A DNA stretch of 64,000 nt. Source: Mycobacterium asiaticum. Its GTDB lineage: Bacteria; Actinomycetota; Actinomycetes; Mycobacteriales; Mycobacteriaceae. The translations under genes were made by a program, and so were the position numbers. The stretch lies in the NCBI RefSeq assembly GCF_001673315.1, contig NZ_LZLQ01000129.1, forward strand, positions 26,568-90,567. Reading direction: 5' to 3'. Positions 42,034 through 53,179 of this stretch are shown here, piece by piece (the first letter of the stretch is position 1; each line of letters starts with the position of its first letter). The notes below the pieces were generated by a model, which made no database searches, was not told where the DNA came from, and saw only the letters and a program-made list of their open reading frames with translations.

Positions 42034-44049
42034 ATGACCCTGACCGCAATCGACATAACCGCTCCCGAGGCCTCGATCACTTGCGACGCGAATACCGTTG
42101 CACGGCCGTCGGTTTGGGCTGCAGCGTTGTGGTCGGTGCTGTCAGTGCGCTGGGCGGCCGTTGCGCTGGCACTGTTCTTGGCCGGTGCCGTGGCGCAACT
42201 CAACGGGACAACACCGGTGGTGTATTGGGCGTTGTATCTGACCTGCTATGCGGCCGGGGGCTGGGGCCCAGCGTGGGCCGGGACACAGGCGCTGCGCAAC
42301 AAGGCGCTCGACGTGGATCTGCTGATGATCGTTGCCGCGATCGGAGCGGCGGCCATCGGCCAGATCTTCGACGGCGCCTTACTGATCGTGATCTTCGCGA
42401 CCTCCGGCGCTCTTGACGAGGTCGCCACCAAGCACACCGCGGATTCCATCAAGCGACTGCTGGGCCTGACGCCCGATCAAGCCGTCGTCGTGGATTGCAA
42501 CGGCGCTGAGCGGGTGGTCCCGGCTGACGAGTTAGTCGTGGGCGATCGCGTAGTGGTCCGGCCCGGGGAGCGGATCCCGGCCGACGGTGCAGTGCTTTCG
42601 GGATCCTCCGAAGTCGACCAGCGCTCCGTCACCGGTGAATCGATGCCGATTGCCAAAGCGGCCGGGGACGAGGTGTTCGCGGGCACGGTCAACGGGTCGG
42701 GTGTTTTGCACCTCGTCGTCACTCACGATCCTTCGCGCAGTGTCGTCGCGCGGATGGTCCAGTTGGTGTCCGAAGCGTCTGCTACCAAGGCGAAAACTCA
42801 ACTGTTCATTGAGAAAATCGAACAGCGTTATTCGATAGCGGTAGTCGCCGCGACCCTTGCGCTCATCACCGTACCGCCGCTGCTGGGCTACCCGCTTCAG
42901 TCAGTTTTGTTGCGCGCCATGACTTTCATGATTGTTGCCTCACCGTGCGCGCTGGTGCTGGCCACCATGCCGCCGCTGCTGTCCGCAGTCGCCAACGCGG
43001 GCCGGCACGGAGTTCTCGTCAAGGGTGCGGTGGTCATGGAGCGCCTCGCCGGAGCCAGCATTGTCGCATTGGACAAGACGGGCACGCTCACCTGCGGGAC
43101 ACCGCGGGTCACCATCGTCAAAGCATTGCAACCCGAGTTGTTCGATGCGCCGACGATGCTCCGATTGGCAGCTGCCGCAGAGCAATTCAGTGAGCATCCG
43201 TTGGGCCGAGCGGTTGTCGACGAGGCTCGTCGGCGCGGAATATCCATTCCCGTCGCCGAAGACTTCCGGGCCGTACCTGGGCGTGGTGTGCGCGCGATCG
43301 TCGGGCACGACTTCGTCGAGGTGTGCAGTCCGCACGGCTACCGCGGAATCCCTCCTGTCGAACTGGGACCGCTGGTAGAAGCCGGTGCCACCGCCGCCGT
43401 CGTGGTGGTCAACGGGGTGGCTGCCGGAGTGCTCGGACTCACCGATCAGATTCGTGCCGATGCCGCTGCCTCGGTTTCGGCCCTGACCGCGTTGACCTCG
43501 GCACCGCCGGTGTTGTTGACCGGCGACAACCGCCCCGCTGCGCAACGAATCGCGCAGCAGACCGGCATTACCGATGTGCGCGCCGCATTGCTTCCCGCGG
43601 CGAAAGTTGAGGCGGTGCGCGAACTGCAGGCCGCAGGCCACCGAGTGCTCCTGGTCGGTGACGGCGTCAATGACGCGCCCGCGATGGCCGCCGCGTGCGC
43701 GTCCGTGGCCATGGGTGCCGGCGCCGACCTGACCCTGCAGACCGCCGACGGCGTCACGGTCGGCGACGAGTTGCATACCATCCCGACGATCATCGGATTG
43801 GCTCGGCAGGCGCGCCGAGTGGTGATGGCCAACGTCGCTATCGCCGGCAGCTTCATCGCGGTGCTCGTGCTGTGGGACCTGTTCGGAGAACTTCCGTTGC
43901 CCCTAGGGGTCGCCGGTCACGAGGGATCCACGCTGCTGGTGGCGTTGAACGGTATGCGCCTACTCACCGACCGGAGCTGGCGAGCTGCGGCCGCTGGGTT
44001 TGCTGGAACGCGACCGGCCGGGGAACAAGGACCGGGACGCAGGCGTTGA
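42034..44049 (+). CDS. ctpD: P1B-4-type metal-exporting ATPase CtpD
   Basis: 671 residues from ATG 42034, where the M. tuberculosis protein begins (MTLTA). A heavy-metal P-type ATPase: actuator motif SVTGESMPIAK, transport-site motif SPC (MIVASPCALVLAT) rather than CPC, phosphorylation site LDKTGTLT, GDGVNDAPAM hinge, and the C-terminal GHEGSTLLVALNGMRLL characteristic of P1B-4 pumps. Known relatives export Co2+, Ni2+ or Fe2+ and aid survival of redox stress. No N-terminal metal-binding domain is present. trxA follows after 7 bp. Confidence 0.94.
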   Translation: MTLTAIDITAPEASITCDANTVARPSVWAAALWSVLSVRWAAVALALFLAGAVAQLNGTTPVVYWALYLTCYAAGGWGPAWAGTQALRNKALDVDLLMIVAAIGAAAIGQIFDGALLIVIFATSGALDEVATKHTADSIKRLLGLTPDQAVVVDCNGAERVVPADELVVGDRVVVRPGERIPADGAVLSGSSEVDQRSVTGESMPIAKAAGDEVFAGTVNGSGVLHLVVTHDPSRSVVARMVQLVSEASATKAKTQLFIEKIEQRYSIAVVAATLALITVPPLLGYPLQSVLLRAMTFMIVASPCALVLATMPPLLSAVANAGRHGVLVKGAVVMERLAGASIVALDKTGTLTCGTPRVTIVKALQPELFDAPTMLRLAAAAEQFSEHPLGRAVVDEARRRGISIPVAEDFRAVPGRGVRAIVGHDFVEVCSPHGYRGIPPVELGPLVEAGATAAVVVVNGVAAGVLGLTDQIRADAAASVSALTALTSAPPVLLTGDNRPAAQRIAQQTGITDVRAALLPAAKVEAVRELQAAGHRVLLVGDGVNDAPAMAAACASVAMGAGADLTLQTADGVTVGDELHTIPTIIGLARQARRVVMANVAIAGSFIAVLVLWDLFGELPLPLGVAGHEGSTLLVALNGMRLLTDRSWRAAAAGFAGTRPAGEQGPGRRR

Positions 44050-44056
44050 GGCAATT

Positions 44057-44401
44057 GTGACGACTCAAGATCTGACTGCTTCGCAATTCAATGAAACCGT
44101 CAACGGTAACGACATGGTGCTGGTTGACTTCTGGGCTTCGTGGTGCGGCCCGTGTCGCGCATTCGCGCCGACGTTCAAGGCCGCCTCGGAGAACCACCCC
44201 GATGTGGTGTTTGCCAAGGTCGACACCGAGGCCGAGCAGGAGCTGGCCGCGGCCGCTCAAATTCGCTCGATCCCGACGCTGATGGCGTTCAAAAAGGGCA
44301 AGTTGCTGTTCAACCAGCCCGGGGCGCTGCCCCCAGCGGCGCTGGAAGAGCTGGTCCAACAGCTCAAGGCCTACGACGTCGACGCGGTAACCGAAGTCTG
44401 A
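44057..44401 (+). CDS. trxA: Thioredoxin
   Basis: 114 residues from GTG 44057. Active site WASWCGPC, cis-proline region SIPTLMAF and the C-terminal helix are canonical, so it is a cytosolic disulfide reductant. The gene follows ctpD by 7 bp, the same pairing as in M. tuberculosis. The thioredoxin-reductase-like gene that comes next there (trxB1) is absent. Confidence 0.95.
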   Translation: MTTQDLTASQFNETVNGNDMVLVDFWASWCGPCRAFAPTFKAASENHPDVVFAKVDTEAEQELAAAAQIRSIPTLMAFKKGKLLFNQPGALPPAALEELVQQLKAYDVDAVTEV

Positions 44402-44409
44402 CCCGGCGG

Positions 44410-44429
44410 AGGCGGCGGTTGCGCCGCCT
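44410..44429 (+). terminator. Hairpin terminator after trxA
   Basis: AGGCGGCG-GTTG-CGCCGCCT forms a perfect 8-bp stem with a tetraloop, beginning 8 bp after the trxA stop and followed by TGGTT. It is followed by a duplicated GGGCCGCGGCCTCCCCAG (44435-44452 and 44456-44473, period 21). Confidence 0.6.
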
Positions 44430-44478
44430 TGGTTGGGCCGCGGCCTCCCCAGGTCGGGCCGCGGCCTCCCCAGTCGAC

Positions 44479-44538
44479 CGCGAGCGTAACCTGGCTGCGA
44501 TTTCCGGGGCCGAATCTGGCAGTGGCGTTACGCTCGCG
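44479..44538. repeat. 60-bp palindromic element, family 2, copy 1
   Basis: Ends CGCGAGCGTAAC and GTTACGCTCGCG are perfect 12-bp inverted repeats exactly 60 bp apart outside to outside. The interior is a weaker palindrome (GGCTGCGATT against AATCTGGCAG). Copies 2 and 3 flank the second AbiEi/DUF559 gene. This copy stands alone, directly upstream of the echA12 promoter. Confidence 0.8.
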
Positions 44539-44558
44539 AACCTGAAGGCGGCCTGCGT

Positions 44559-44564
44559 TACCGT
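44559..44564 (+). promoter_or_regulatory. Probable -10 of echA12 (leaderless)
   Basis: TACCGT, six bases (TCAACG), then the GTG at 44571, with no ribosome-binding site. This is the TANNNT-N6-start arrangement of leaderless mycobacterial genes. The -35 zone abuts the right end of the family-2 palindrome. Confidence 0.5.
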
Positions 44565-44570
44565 TCAACG

Positions 44571-45380
44571 GTGAGTTTGGTCCTCCTGGAACACCCGCGG
44601 CCTGAGATTGCTTTGATCACGCTGAATCGCCCGGAGCGCATGAATTCCATGGCGTTCGACGTCATGGTGCCGCTGAAGGAAACCCTCGAGCAGGTCACCT
44701 ACGACAACTCGGTGCGAGTGGTGGTGCTCACCGGCGCCGGTCGCGGATTCTCCTCGGGTGCCGACCACAAATCCGCGGGCTCCGTCCCACACGTCGAGGA
44801 ACTGACCCGGCCGACTTACGCGCTGCGGTCGATGGAGTTGCTCGACGACATCATTCTGGCGTTGCGACGGCTACACCAACCCGTCATTGCCGCGGTCAAC
44901 GGCGCAGCCATCGGTGGGGGGCTGTGTCTGGCGCTTGCGGCCGATATCCGGGTGGCCTCAACCAACGCCTATTTCCGGGCAGCAGGCATCAACAACGGTC
45001 TCACCGCCAGCGAGTTGGGTCTGAGCTATCTGCTGCCCAGAGCCATCGGGGCATCGCGCGCCTTCGAGATCATGCTGACCGGCCGGGATGTGACGGCCGA
45101 GGAGGCGGAGCGGATCGGCTTGGTGTCGTGTCAGGTGCCCTCCGCGCAGTTGCTCGACACCTGTTATGCCATCGGCGCGCGCATTGCGGCGTTCTCCCGC
45201 CCGGGAATCGAGTTGACCAAACGCACGTTGTGGAGTGGACTGGACGCCGGCAGCCTTGAGGGGCACATGCAGGCTGAGGGCCTGGGACAGCTTTTCGTCC
45301 GTCTGCTCACCTCCAATTTCGAAGAAGCGGTTGCCGCACGCGCAGAGAAGCGCCCGCCGGTATTCACCGACGACAAGTAA
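44571..45380 (+). CDS. echA12: Enoyl-CoA hydratase/isomerase family protein EchA12
   Basis: 269 residues with the crotonase fold. The oxyanion-hole segments GAGRGFSSGADHK and AAVNGAAIGGGLCLALAADIRVAS are clear. Members hydrate or isomerise enoyl-CoA esters; the exact substrate is not predictable. It is followed after 19 bp by the ABC-F gene on the same strand. Position matches Rv1472. Confidence 0.85.
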   Translation: MSLVLLEHPRPEIALITLNRPERMNSMAFDVMVPLKETLEQVTYDNSVRVVVLTGAGRGFSSGADHKSAGSVPHVEELTRPTYALRSMELLDDIILALRRLHQPVIAAVNGAAIGGGLCLALAADIRVASTNAYFRAAGINNGLTASELGLSYLLPRAIGASRAFEIMLTGRDVTAEEAERIGLVSCQVPSAQLLDTCYAIGARIAAFSRPGIELTKRTLWSGLDAGSLEGHMQAEGLGQLFVRLLTSNFEEAVAARAEKRPPVFTDDK

Positions 45381-45399
45381 GACCAATTAGGGAGCGAAT

Positions 45400-47028
45400 G
45401 TGATCACGGCTACGGGCCTCGAGGTCCGCGCTGGCGCGCGCATCCTGCTCTCACCCGACGGCCCCGATCTTCGTGTGCAGCCCGGCGACCGGATCGGGCT
45501 GGTCGGGCGCAACGGCGCTGGCAAGACGACGACGCTGCGCATCCTCGCGGGGGAGGGCCAACCGTACGCCGGTTCGGTCACGCGCAAGGGCGAAGTCGGC
45601 TACCTGCCACAGGACCCCCGAGAGGGCGACCTGGACGTGCTGGCCCGCGACCGGGTGCTGTCGGCCCGAGGCCTGGATGCGCTGCTCACCGATCTCGAGA
45701 AGCAGCAGGCTTTGATGGCCGAGGTGGCCGACGACGACGCCCGCGACCGGGCCATCCGTCGCTACGGCCAACTCGAGGAGCAGTTCGTCGCGCTCGGTGG
45801 CTACGGCGCCGAGAGCGAAGCCGGGCGCATTTGCGCCAGTCTCGGCTTACCCGAGCGGGTCCTGACGCAGCAACTACGCACCCTGTCCGGCGGTCAGCGC
45901 CGCCGCGTCGAGCTGGCCCGCATTCTGTTCGCCGCGTCGGACAGCGGAGCCGGATCATCCACCACGCTGTTGCTGGACGAGCCGACTAACCATCTCGACG
46001 CCGATTCGGTCGGCTGGCTCCGCGACTTCCTGCGGGCCCACACCGGCGGTCTGGTCATCATCAGCCACAACGTTGACCTGCTTGCCGACGTCGTCAACCG
46101 GGTCTGGTTCCTCGACGCGGTGCGCGGTGAGGCCGATGTCTACAACATGACCTGGCAGAAATACCTCGATGCCCGCGCGACCGATGAGCAGCGTCGTCGC
46201 CGGGAACGCGCCAACGCCGAACGTAAGGCCGCCGCGCTGCGCACCCAGGCCGCCAAATTGGGTGCCAAAGCCACCAAAGCCGTTGCGGCGCAGAACATGT
46301 TGCGTCGTGCCGATCGCATGATGGCGGCGCTCGACGAGGAACGTGTGGCCGACAAGGTCGCCCGCATCAAATTCCCGACTCCGGCGCCGTGCGGCCGCAC
46401 CCCGCTGGTGGCCAAGGGACTGAGCAAGACCTACGGATCACTCGAGGTGTTCACCGGCCTCGACCTGGCCATCGACCGCGGGTCGCGGGTAGTCGTGCTG
46501 GGACTCAACGGTGCCGGTAAGACCACCTTGCTGCGGGTCCTGGCCGGGGTCGAAACTCCCGATACCGGCGGCCTGGAACCCGGTCACGGAATGCGGATCG
46601 GGTACTTCGCCCAGGAGCACGACACCTTGGACAACGACGCGACCGTATGGCAGAACATCCGGCACGCGGCACCCGAGTCGGGCGAACAAGACCTGCGTGG
46701 CTTGCTCGGAGCCTTTATGTTCACCGGACCGCAACTCGACCAGCTCGCCGGCACGCTGTCCGGCGGTGAGAAGACCCGGCTTGCCTTGGCCGGTTTGGTG
46801 GCGTCGACGGCCAACGTGTTGCTGCTCGACGAACCGACCAACAACCTCGACCCGGCCTCCCGCGAGCAGGTGCTTGACGCGCTCCGCAGCTACCACGGTG
46901 CGGTGGTCCTGGTGACGCACGACCCCGGGGCAGCGGAGGCGCTCGACCCGCAGCGCGTCCTGCTGCTTCCCGACGGCACCGAGGACTACTGGTCCGAGGA
47001 GTATCGGGACCTCATCGAGTTGGCCTGA
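45400..47028 (+). CDS. ABC-F family ATPase (Rv1473-like)
   Basis: 542 residues, the length of Rv1473. Two ABC cassettes without membrane segments: GRNGAGKTTT, LSGGQRRRVE, LLLDEPTNHLD in the first; GLNGAGKTTL, LSGGEKTRLA, LLLDEPTNNLD in the second. A charged linker at about 250-300 (RRRRERANAERKAAALRTQ) is the ribosome-contacting element of ABC-F proteins. These act on the ribosome in translation or antibiotic protection, not transport. GTG start with AGGGAG. Confidence 0.93.
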   Translation: MITATGLEVRAGARILLSPDGPDLRVQPGDRIGLVGRNGAGKTTTLRILAGEGQPYAGSVTRKGEVGYLPQDPREGDLDVLARDRVLSARGLDALLTDLEKQQALMAEVADDDARDRAIRRYGQLEEQFVALGGYGAESEAGRICASLGLPERVLTQQLRTLSGGQRRRVELARILFAASDSGAGSSTTLLLDEPTNHLDADSVGWLRDFLRAHTGGLVIISHNVDLLADVVNRVWFLDAVRGEADVYNMTWQKYLDARATDEQRRRRERANAERKAAALRTQAAKLGAKATKAVAAQNMLRRADRMMAALDEERVADKVARIKFPTPAPCGRTPLVAKGLSKTYGSLEVFTGLDLAIDRGSRVVVLGLNGAGKTTLLRVLAGVETPDTGGLEPGHGMRIGYFAQEHDTLDNDATVWQNIRHAAPESGEQDLRGLLGAFMFTGPQLDQLAGTLSGGEKTRLALAGLVASTANVLLLDEPTNNLDPASREQVLDALRSYHGAVVLVTHDPGAAEALDPQRVLLLPDGTEDYWSEEYRDLIELA

Positions 47029-47104
47029 CCGGTTTCGGCAAAAGCGTCGCGCAGGCGCCGCCGCATTCTTACCCTGGATGTCAGGCATAGCCGTGGAGGT
47101 TCCG

Positions 47105-47296
47105 ATGCGGAAGTCCAAGAAGACCCGCGACGAGATGTTGCACGAGTTGCGCAACGCCTACGAAAAAGGGGCCAGCATCCGCAACCTCGCTGCTACCACC
47201 GGACGGTCCTACGGGTCAGTCCACAGCATGCTGCGCGAGTCGGGCACCACGATGCGCGGCCGCGGTGGGCCCAACCACCGCACCCGGTCCCGCTGA
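47105..47296 (+). CDS. Small helix-turn-helix protein (Rv1473A-like)
   Basis: 63 residues, the size of Rv1473A. Basic (MRKSKKTRDEMLHELRNAY) with a predicted HTH at about 20-50 (GASIRNLAATTGRSYGSVHSMLRESG), resembling the resolvase-type or transposase-type recognition helix. The basic tail GRGGPNHRTRSR suits DNA or nucleic-acid binding. A GGAGG lies just upstream of the ATG. It follows the ABC-F gene by 76 bp and may regulate it; that is inference. Confidence 0.85.
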   Translation: MRKSKKTRDEMLHELRNAYEKGASIRNLAATTGRSYGSVHSMLRESGTTMRGRGGPNHRTRSR

Positions 47297-47319
47297 CCGC
47301 GGTGTAACGCGACGGGCTT

Positions 47320-47895
47320 TCACCCACTCAGATCGGCTGCGCGAACAGAGTTTTCGACCAGGTCCAGCACAGCGGCCAGCCGCTGCGGGTCCTCACCGGA
47401 GGCCAACCGGGCCACCAGTCCGTCCAGCACCAGATCCAGATAGCAGTGCAAGACGTCGCTGGGCACGTCGTCGCGCACCCGCTTGGCCTCTTTCTGCCGG
47501 CGCAACCGTTCGGTGGTTGCGGCGGCCAGTTCCGCAGACCGCTCGGCCCAGCCCCGGCTGAACTCGGGGTCGTGACGCAGCTTGCGAGCGATCTCCAGTC
47601 GCGTCGCCAACCAGTCGAACTGTTCAGGCGTGGCAAGCATGTTGCGCATCACCTGGATGAGCCCCTCGCGCGATGCGACCTCTGCCATCCGCTGGGTGTC
47701 CTCGCGCGCCAGCGCGAAGAACAGCGCGTCCTTGTCCCGGTAGTGGTGGAAGATCGCACCGCGCGACATACCGATCGCCTGCTCCAGTCGCCGTACCGTG
47801 GCTTGCTCATAGCCGTATTCGGCGAAACAGCGTCGGGCACCGTCGAGGATCTGACGGCGCCGGGCCTCCAGATGGTCCTCGCTGACTTTGGGCAC
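47320..47895 (-). CDS. TetR-family regulator, AcnR-like (Rv1474c-like)
   Basis: 191 residues. N-terminal TetR HTH at about 10-55 (RRRQILDGARRCFAEYGYEQATVRRLEQAIGMSRGAIFHHYRDKDALF) and a helical C-terminal ligand/dimer domain. It starts 20 bp after the acn stop on the same strand. In Corynebacterium glutamicum the equivalent AcnR represses acn and lies directly downstream of it, and the M. tuberculosis orthologue has been tied to iron. The candidate operator is upstream of acn. Confidence 0.9.
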   Translation of the reverse strand: MPKVSEDHLEARRRQILDGARRCFAEYGYEQATVRRLEQAIGMSRGAIFHHYRDKDALFFALAREDTQRMAEVASREGLIQVMRNMLATPEQFDWLATRLEIARKLRHDPEFSRGWAERSAELAAATTERLRRQKEAKRVRDDVPSDVLHCYLDLVLDGLVARLASGEDPQRLAAVLDLVENSVRAADLSG

Positions 47896-47915
47896 GAGCC
47901 GGCCTGCTGTGGGCG

Positions 47916-50738
<2,823 letters not shown>

Positions 50739-50804
50739 ATCAACTCCCGAAGATTAAGTTCTCTTCGCCGACGGGCCGTGTCGACGAATGCGATGCCACC
50801 TTAA

Positions 50805-50841
50805 CAGTACGCTTGTCCTGCAATGGGCAGCACCCGTACTG
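50805..50841 (-). promoter_or_regulatory. Candidate AcnR operator sites upstream of acn
   Basis: CAGTAC-GCTT-GTCCTG (50805-50820) and CAGCAC-CC-GTACTG (50828-50841) are imperfect palindromes built from CAGNAC/GTACTG half-sites, the pattern I recall for C. glutamicum AcnR. CTTGTCCTGCA is also directly repeated at 50812-50822 and 50848-50858. They lie 67-120 bp upstream of the acn GTG. The rest of 50739-50956 holds the ribosome-binding sites of both divergent genes and nothing else recognised. Confidence 0.45.
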
Positions 50842-50956
50842 GCCAGTCTTGTCCTGCATGCTCCATGTGTGAAGCCCCTGGGCCGACGCACCGATGGCCA
50901 CACTAGAGTGACGGCCGTGGCCGGGGGCACGTCAGCGTGACAAGAGGAGCGAGATC

Positions 50957-51511
50957 ATGACCGACTTGCCGCAGACGATTCCCTTCCTGCCCGAATACAT
51001 TCCGCAGGATGTCGACATCGCGTCGATCAAGGCGCAGGTCGCCGTCGACGGCGTCGCCGCGGCCTCGTCGACAGAGCCCGGACTGCTCGAGGTGGTCAAC
51101 CAGGCCCGCGGCGACGGCATCAACCTCAAGATCGTCCTGCTCGACCACAACCCGCCCAGCGATACTCCGCTCCGCGATATCGCGACGGTCGTCGGCGCCG
51201 ACTACCCCGATTCCACGGTGCTGGTGCTCAGTCCCAGCTATGTGGGCAGCTACAGCTCGCACTACCCGCGCGTGACGCTCGAGGCTGGTGAGGACCACTC
51301 CAAAACCGGCAATCCGGCCCAGTCCGCGCAGAACTTTCTGAACGAACTCAACACCCCTGAGTTTCCCTGGACGGCGTTCACGATTGTCTTGCTGCTCGTG
51401 GTGTTTGCTGCGGCCGTCGGCAGTCGCGTAATGCAACTCCGGAACAGGCAAGCAGCAACTTCGGTTGCATCGGCCGAAAACGTCACAAGCGTGGACGAAT
51501 CAGGTATTTAG
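50957..51511 (+). CDS. Rv1476-family membrane protein
   Basis: 184 residues. A soluble N-terminal domain of about 130 residues with alternating beta/alpha pattern (INLKIVLLDHNPP, STVLVLSPSYVGSYSSHYPR) is followed by one membrane helix (TAFTIVLLLVVFAAAVGS) and a short tail. There is no signal peptide, so it is probably C-terminally anchored with the domain in the cytoplasm. It precedes ripA-ripB, as Rv1476 does. Function unknown. Confidence 0.85.
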   Translation: MTDLPQTIPFLPEYIPQDVDIASIKAQVAVDGVAAASSTEPGLLEVVNQARGDGINLKIVLLDHNPPSDTPLRDIATVVGADYPDSTVLVLSPSYVGSYSSHYPRVTLEAGEDHSKTGNPAQSAQNFLNELNTPEFPWTAFTIVLLLVVFAAAVGSRVMQLRNRQAATSVASAENVTSVDESGI

Positions 51512-51587
51512 CCAGGTCGCGCCCTTTCATCGCTAAAACACAGCGACGCCGCCGCCTTTTGCGGCAAACCCGACAGATCACTGTTCG

Positions 51588-51651
51588 GTCACAGTAAACG
51601 CACTTCCTGAGCGCAATTTGTGACTTGCGTTTCTTTAGCGACAGCTGTGAC
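51588..51651 (+). promoter_or_regulatory. GTCAC/GTGAC sites in the ripA leader region
   Basis: GTCACAGT (51588-51595), GTGAC (51620-51624) and GACAGCTGTGAC (51640-51651) lie in the 231-bp region upstream of ripA. MtrA boxes contain GTCACAG, and ripA is reported to be under MtrA control, so these are candidate MtrA sites; CRP-type half-sites look similar. No riboswitch fold was recognised. Confidence 0.35.
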
Positions 51652-51742
51652 GTACGGTGCGAATGATGCTTGTGATGCTAATGGCGCTACCAGTGGAAAC
51701 CGACGCCGTCCGTCCGATTTAGCTCGAGGAGATCCAAGTCGT

Positions 51743-53170
51743 ATGAGACGGACACGCCCACGCTCCGCTTCGCGAACCGCCACCAGGCTGGTACGACCAG
51801 CCATCCCGGTGGTGCTGAGCGCGGCGCTGCTGTTCTGCACTCCCGAGTTGGCCTCCGGGGTCGCATGGGCGGACCCTGCCGCTGACTCGATGGCGGTGCT
51901 GATCGCCAATGTCGCTAAGGCCAACCAGCGCTTGGAGGATCTCAGCGCAGCGGTCGAGATGGAGCAGGAAAGCGTCAACAAAGCTCTGGTGGCCGTCGAG
52001 GAGGCCCGCGAACGCGCCGAATCGGCCGGCCACGAACTCGAGGTCCACCAGCAGGCGGTCAAGGACGCGAACGCGGCAATCGCCGCGGCGCAACACCGCT
52101 TCGACACCTTCGCCGCGGCCACTTATATGAATGGTCCGTCGGACGGTTATCTCACCGCGCGCAGCCCGGAAGACATGATTGCCGCGGCCACCGCCAGCCG
52201 AGCCCTGGCCGCGAGTTCCAGGACTGTGATGGCGAAGCTGGAGCGCGCCCGTACCGAGCAGGTCAACAAGGAATCGGCGGCGCGACTGGCCAAAGAGACG
52301 GCCGACCGGGCCGCCGCCGATGCCAAGGCCAGCCAGGACGCGGCGGCGGCCGCACTCGGCGAGACCCGGCGCAAGTTCGACGAACAACGCGAAGAAGTCA
52401 ACCGCGTCGCTGCCGAACGCGAGCAGGCCGAGGCCAAACTGCAGGCGGCCCAACTGGTCGCGTGGACAGCGGCAGGCGGACAGGGTGCGCCGCCGAACGG
52501 CATGTGGGACTCCGCCGACGGCCCCGGCGGCGGACGCCGCTGGGACGGCTGGGACCCCACGCTGCCGCAGGTCCCCAGCGCCAACATCCCCGGCGACCCG
52601 ATCGCCGTCGTCAATCAGGTGCTTGGATACTCGGCGACGTCGGCGCAGGTTACCGCCCAGATGGGCAAGAATTTCCTGCAGCAACTGGGGATTCTCAAGC
52701 CCGACGACACCGGCATCACCAACGCCAGGGCTGGCGCTACTTCAGGCCGGATCCCCCGGGTGTACGGCCGGCAGGCCTCGGAGTACGTCATCCGTCGCGG
52801 CATGGCGCAGATCGGCGTGCCGTACTCCTGGGGCGGCGGCAATGCCGCGGGGCCGAGCAAAGGGATCGACTCCGGGGCCGGCATCACCGGCTTCGACTGT
52901 TCGGGCCTGGTGCTGTACTCGTTCGCCGGGGTCGGCATCAAGCTGCCGCACTACTCGGGTTCCCAGTACAACCTCGGCCGCAAAATCCCGACGGCTCAGA
53001 TGCGCCGCGGCGACGTCATCTTCTATGGCCCGGGCGGCAGCCAGCACGTGACCATCTACCTCGGCAACGGCCAGATGCTCGAGGCGCCCGACATCGGTCT
53101 GAAGGTGCGGACTGCGCCCGTGCGCACCAGCGGCATGACGCCCTTCGTAATCCGCTACATCGAGTATTAA
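51743..53170 (+). CDS. ripA: Peptidoglycan endopeptidase RipA
   Basis: 475 residues from ATG 51743 with GAGGAG. Signal peptide to about residue 40 (LVRPAIPVVLSAALLF...GVAWA). An N-terminal coiled-coil inhibitory domain spans about 45-250, then a Pro/Gly linker, and an NlpC/P60 domain from about 335. Catalytic cysteine C386 is in GFDCSGLV, histidine in GSQHVTIY and a following Glu in MLEAPD. RipA cleaves the D-Glu-mDAP bond during septum resolution. ripB follows after 9 bp. Confidence 0.96.
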   Translation: MRRTRPRSASRTATRLVRPAIPVVLSAALLFCTPELASGVAWADPAADSMAVLIANVAKANQRLEDLSAAVEMEQESVNKALVAVEEARERAESAGHELEVHQQAVKDANAAIAAAQHRFDTFAAATYMNGPSDGYLTARSPEDMIAAATASRALAASSRTVMAKLERARTEQVNKESAARLAKETADRAAADAKASQDAAAAALGETRRKFDEQREEVNRVAAEREQAEAKLQAAQLVAWTAAGGQGAPPNGMWDSADGPGGGRRWDGWDPTLPQVPSANIPGDPIAVVNQVLGYSATSAQVTAQMGKNFLQQLGILKPDDTGITNARAGATSGRIPRVYGRQASEYVIRRGMAQIGVPYSWGGGNAAGPSKGIDSGAGITGFDCSGLVLYSFAGVGIKLPHYSGSQYNLGRKIPTAQMRRGDVIFYGPGGSQHVTIYLGNGQMLEAPDIGLKVRTAPVRTSGMTPFVIRYIEY

Positions 53171-53179
53171 CGAGGATCC

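Noticed and set aside
51512..51742. c-di-AMP (ydaO-type) riboswitch in the ripA leader
   Set aside because: Considered because actinobacterial wall-hydrolase genes can carry one, but I could not find the conserved core sequence or pairing.
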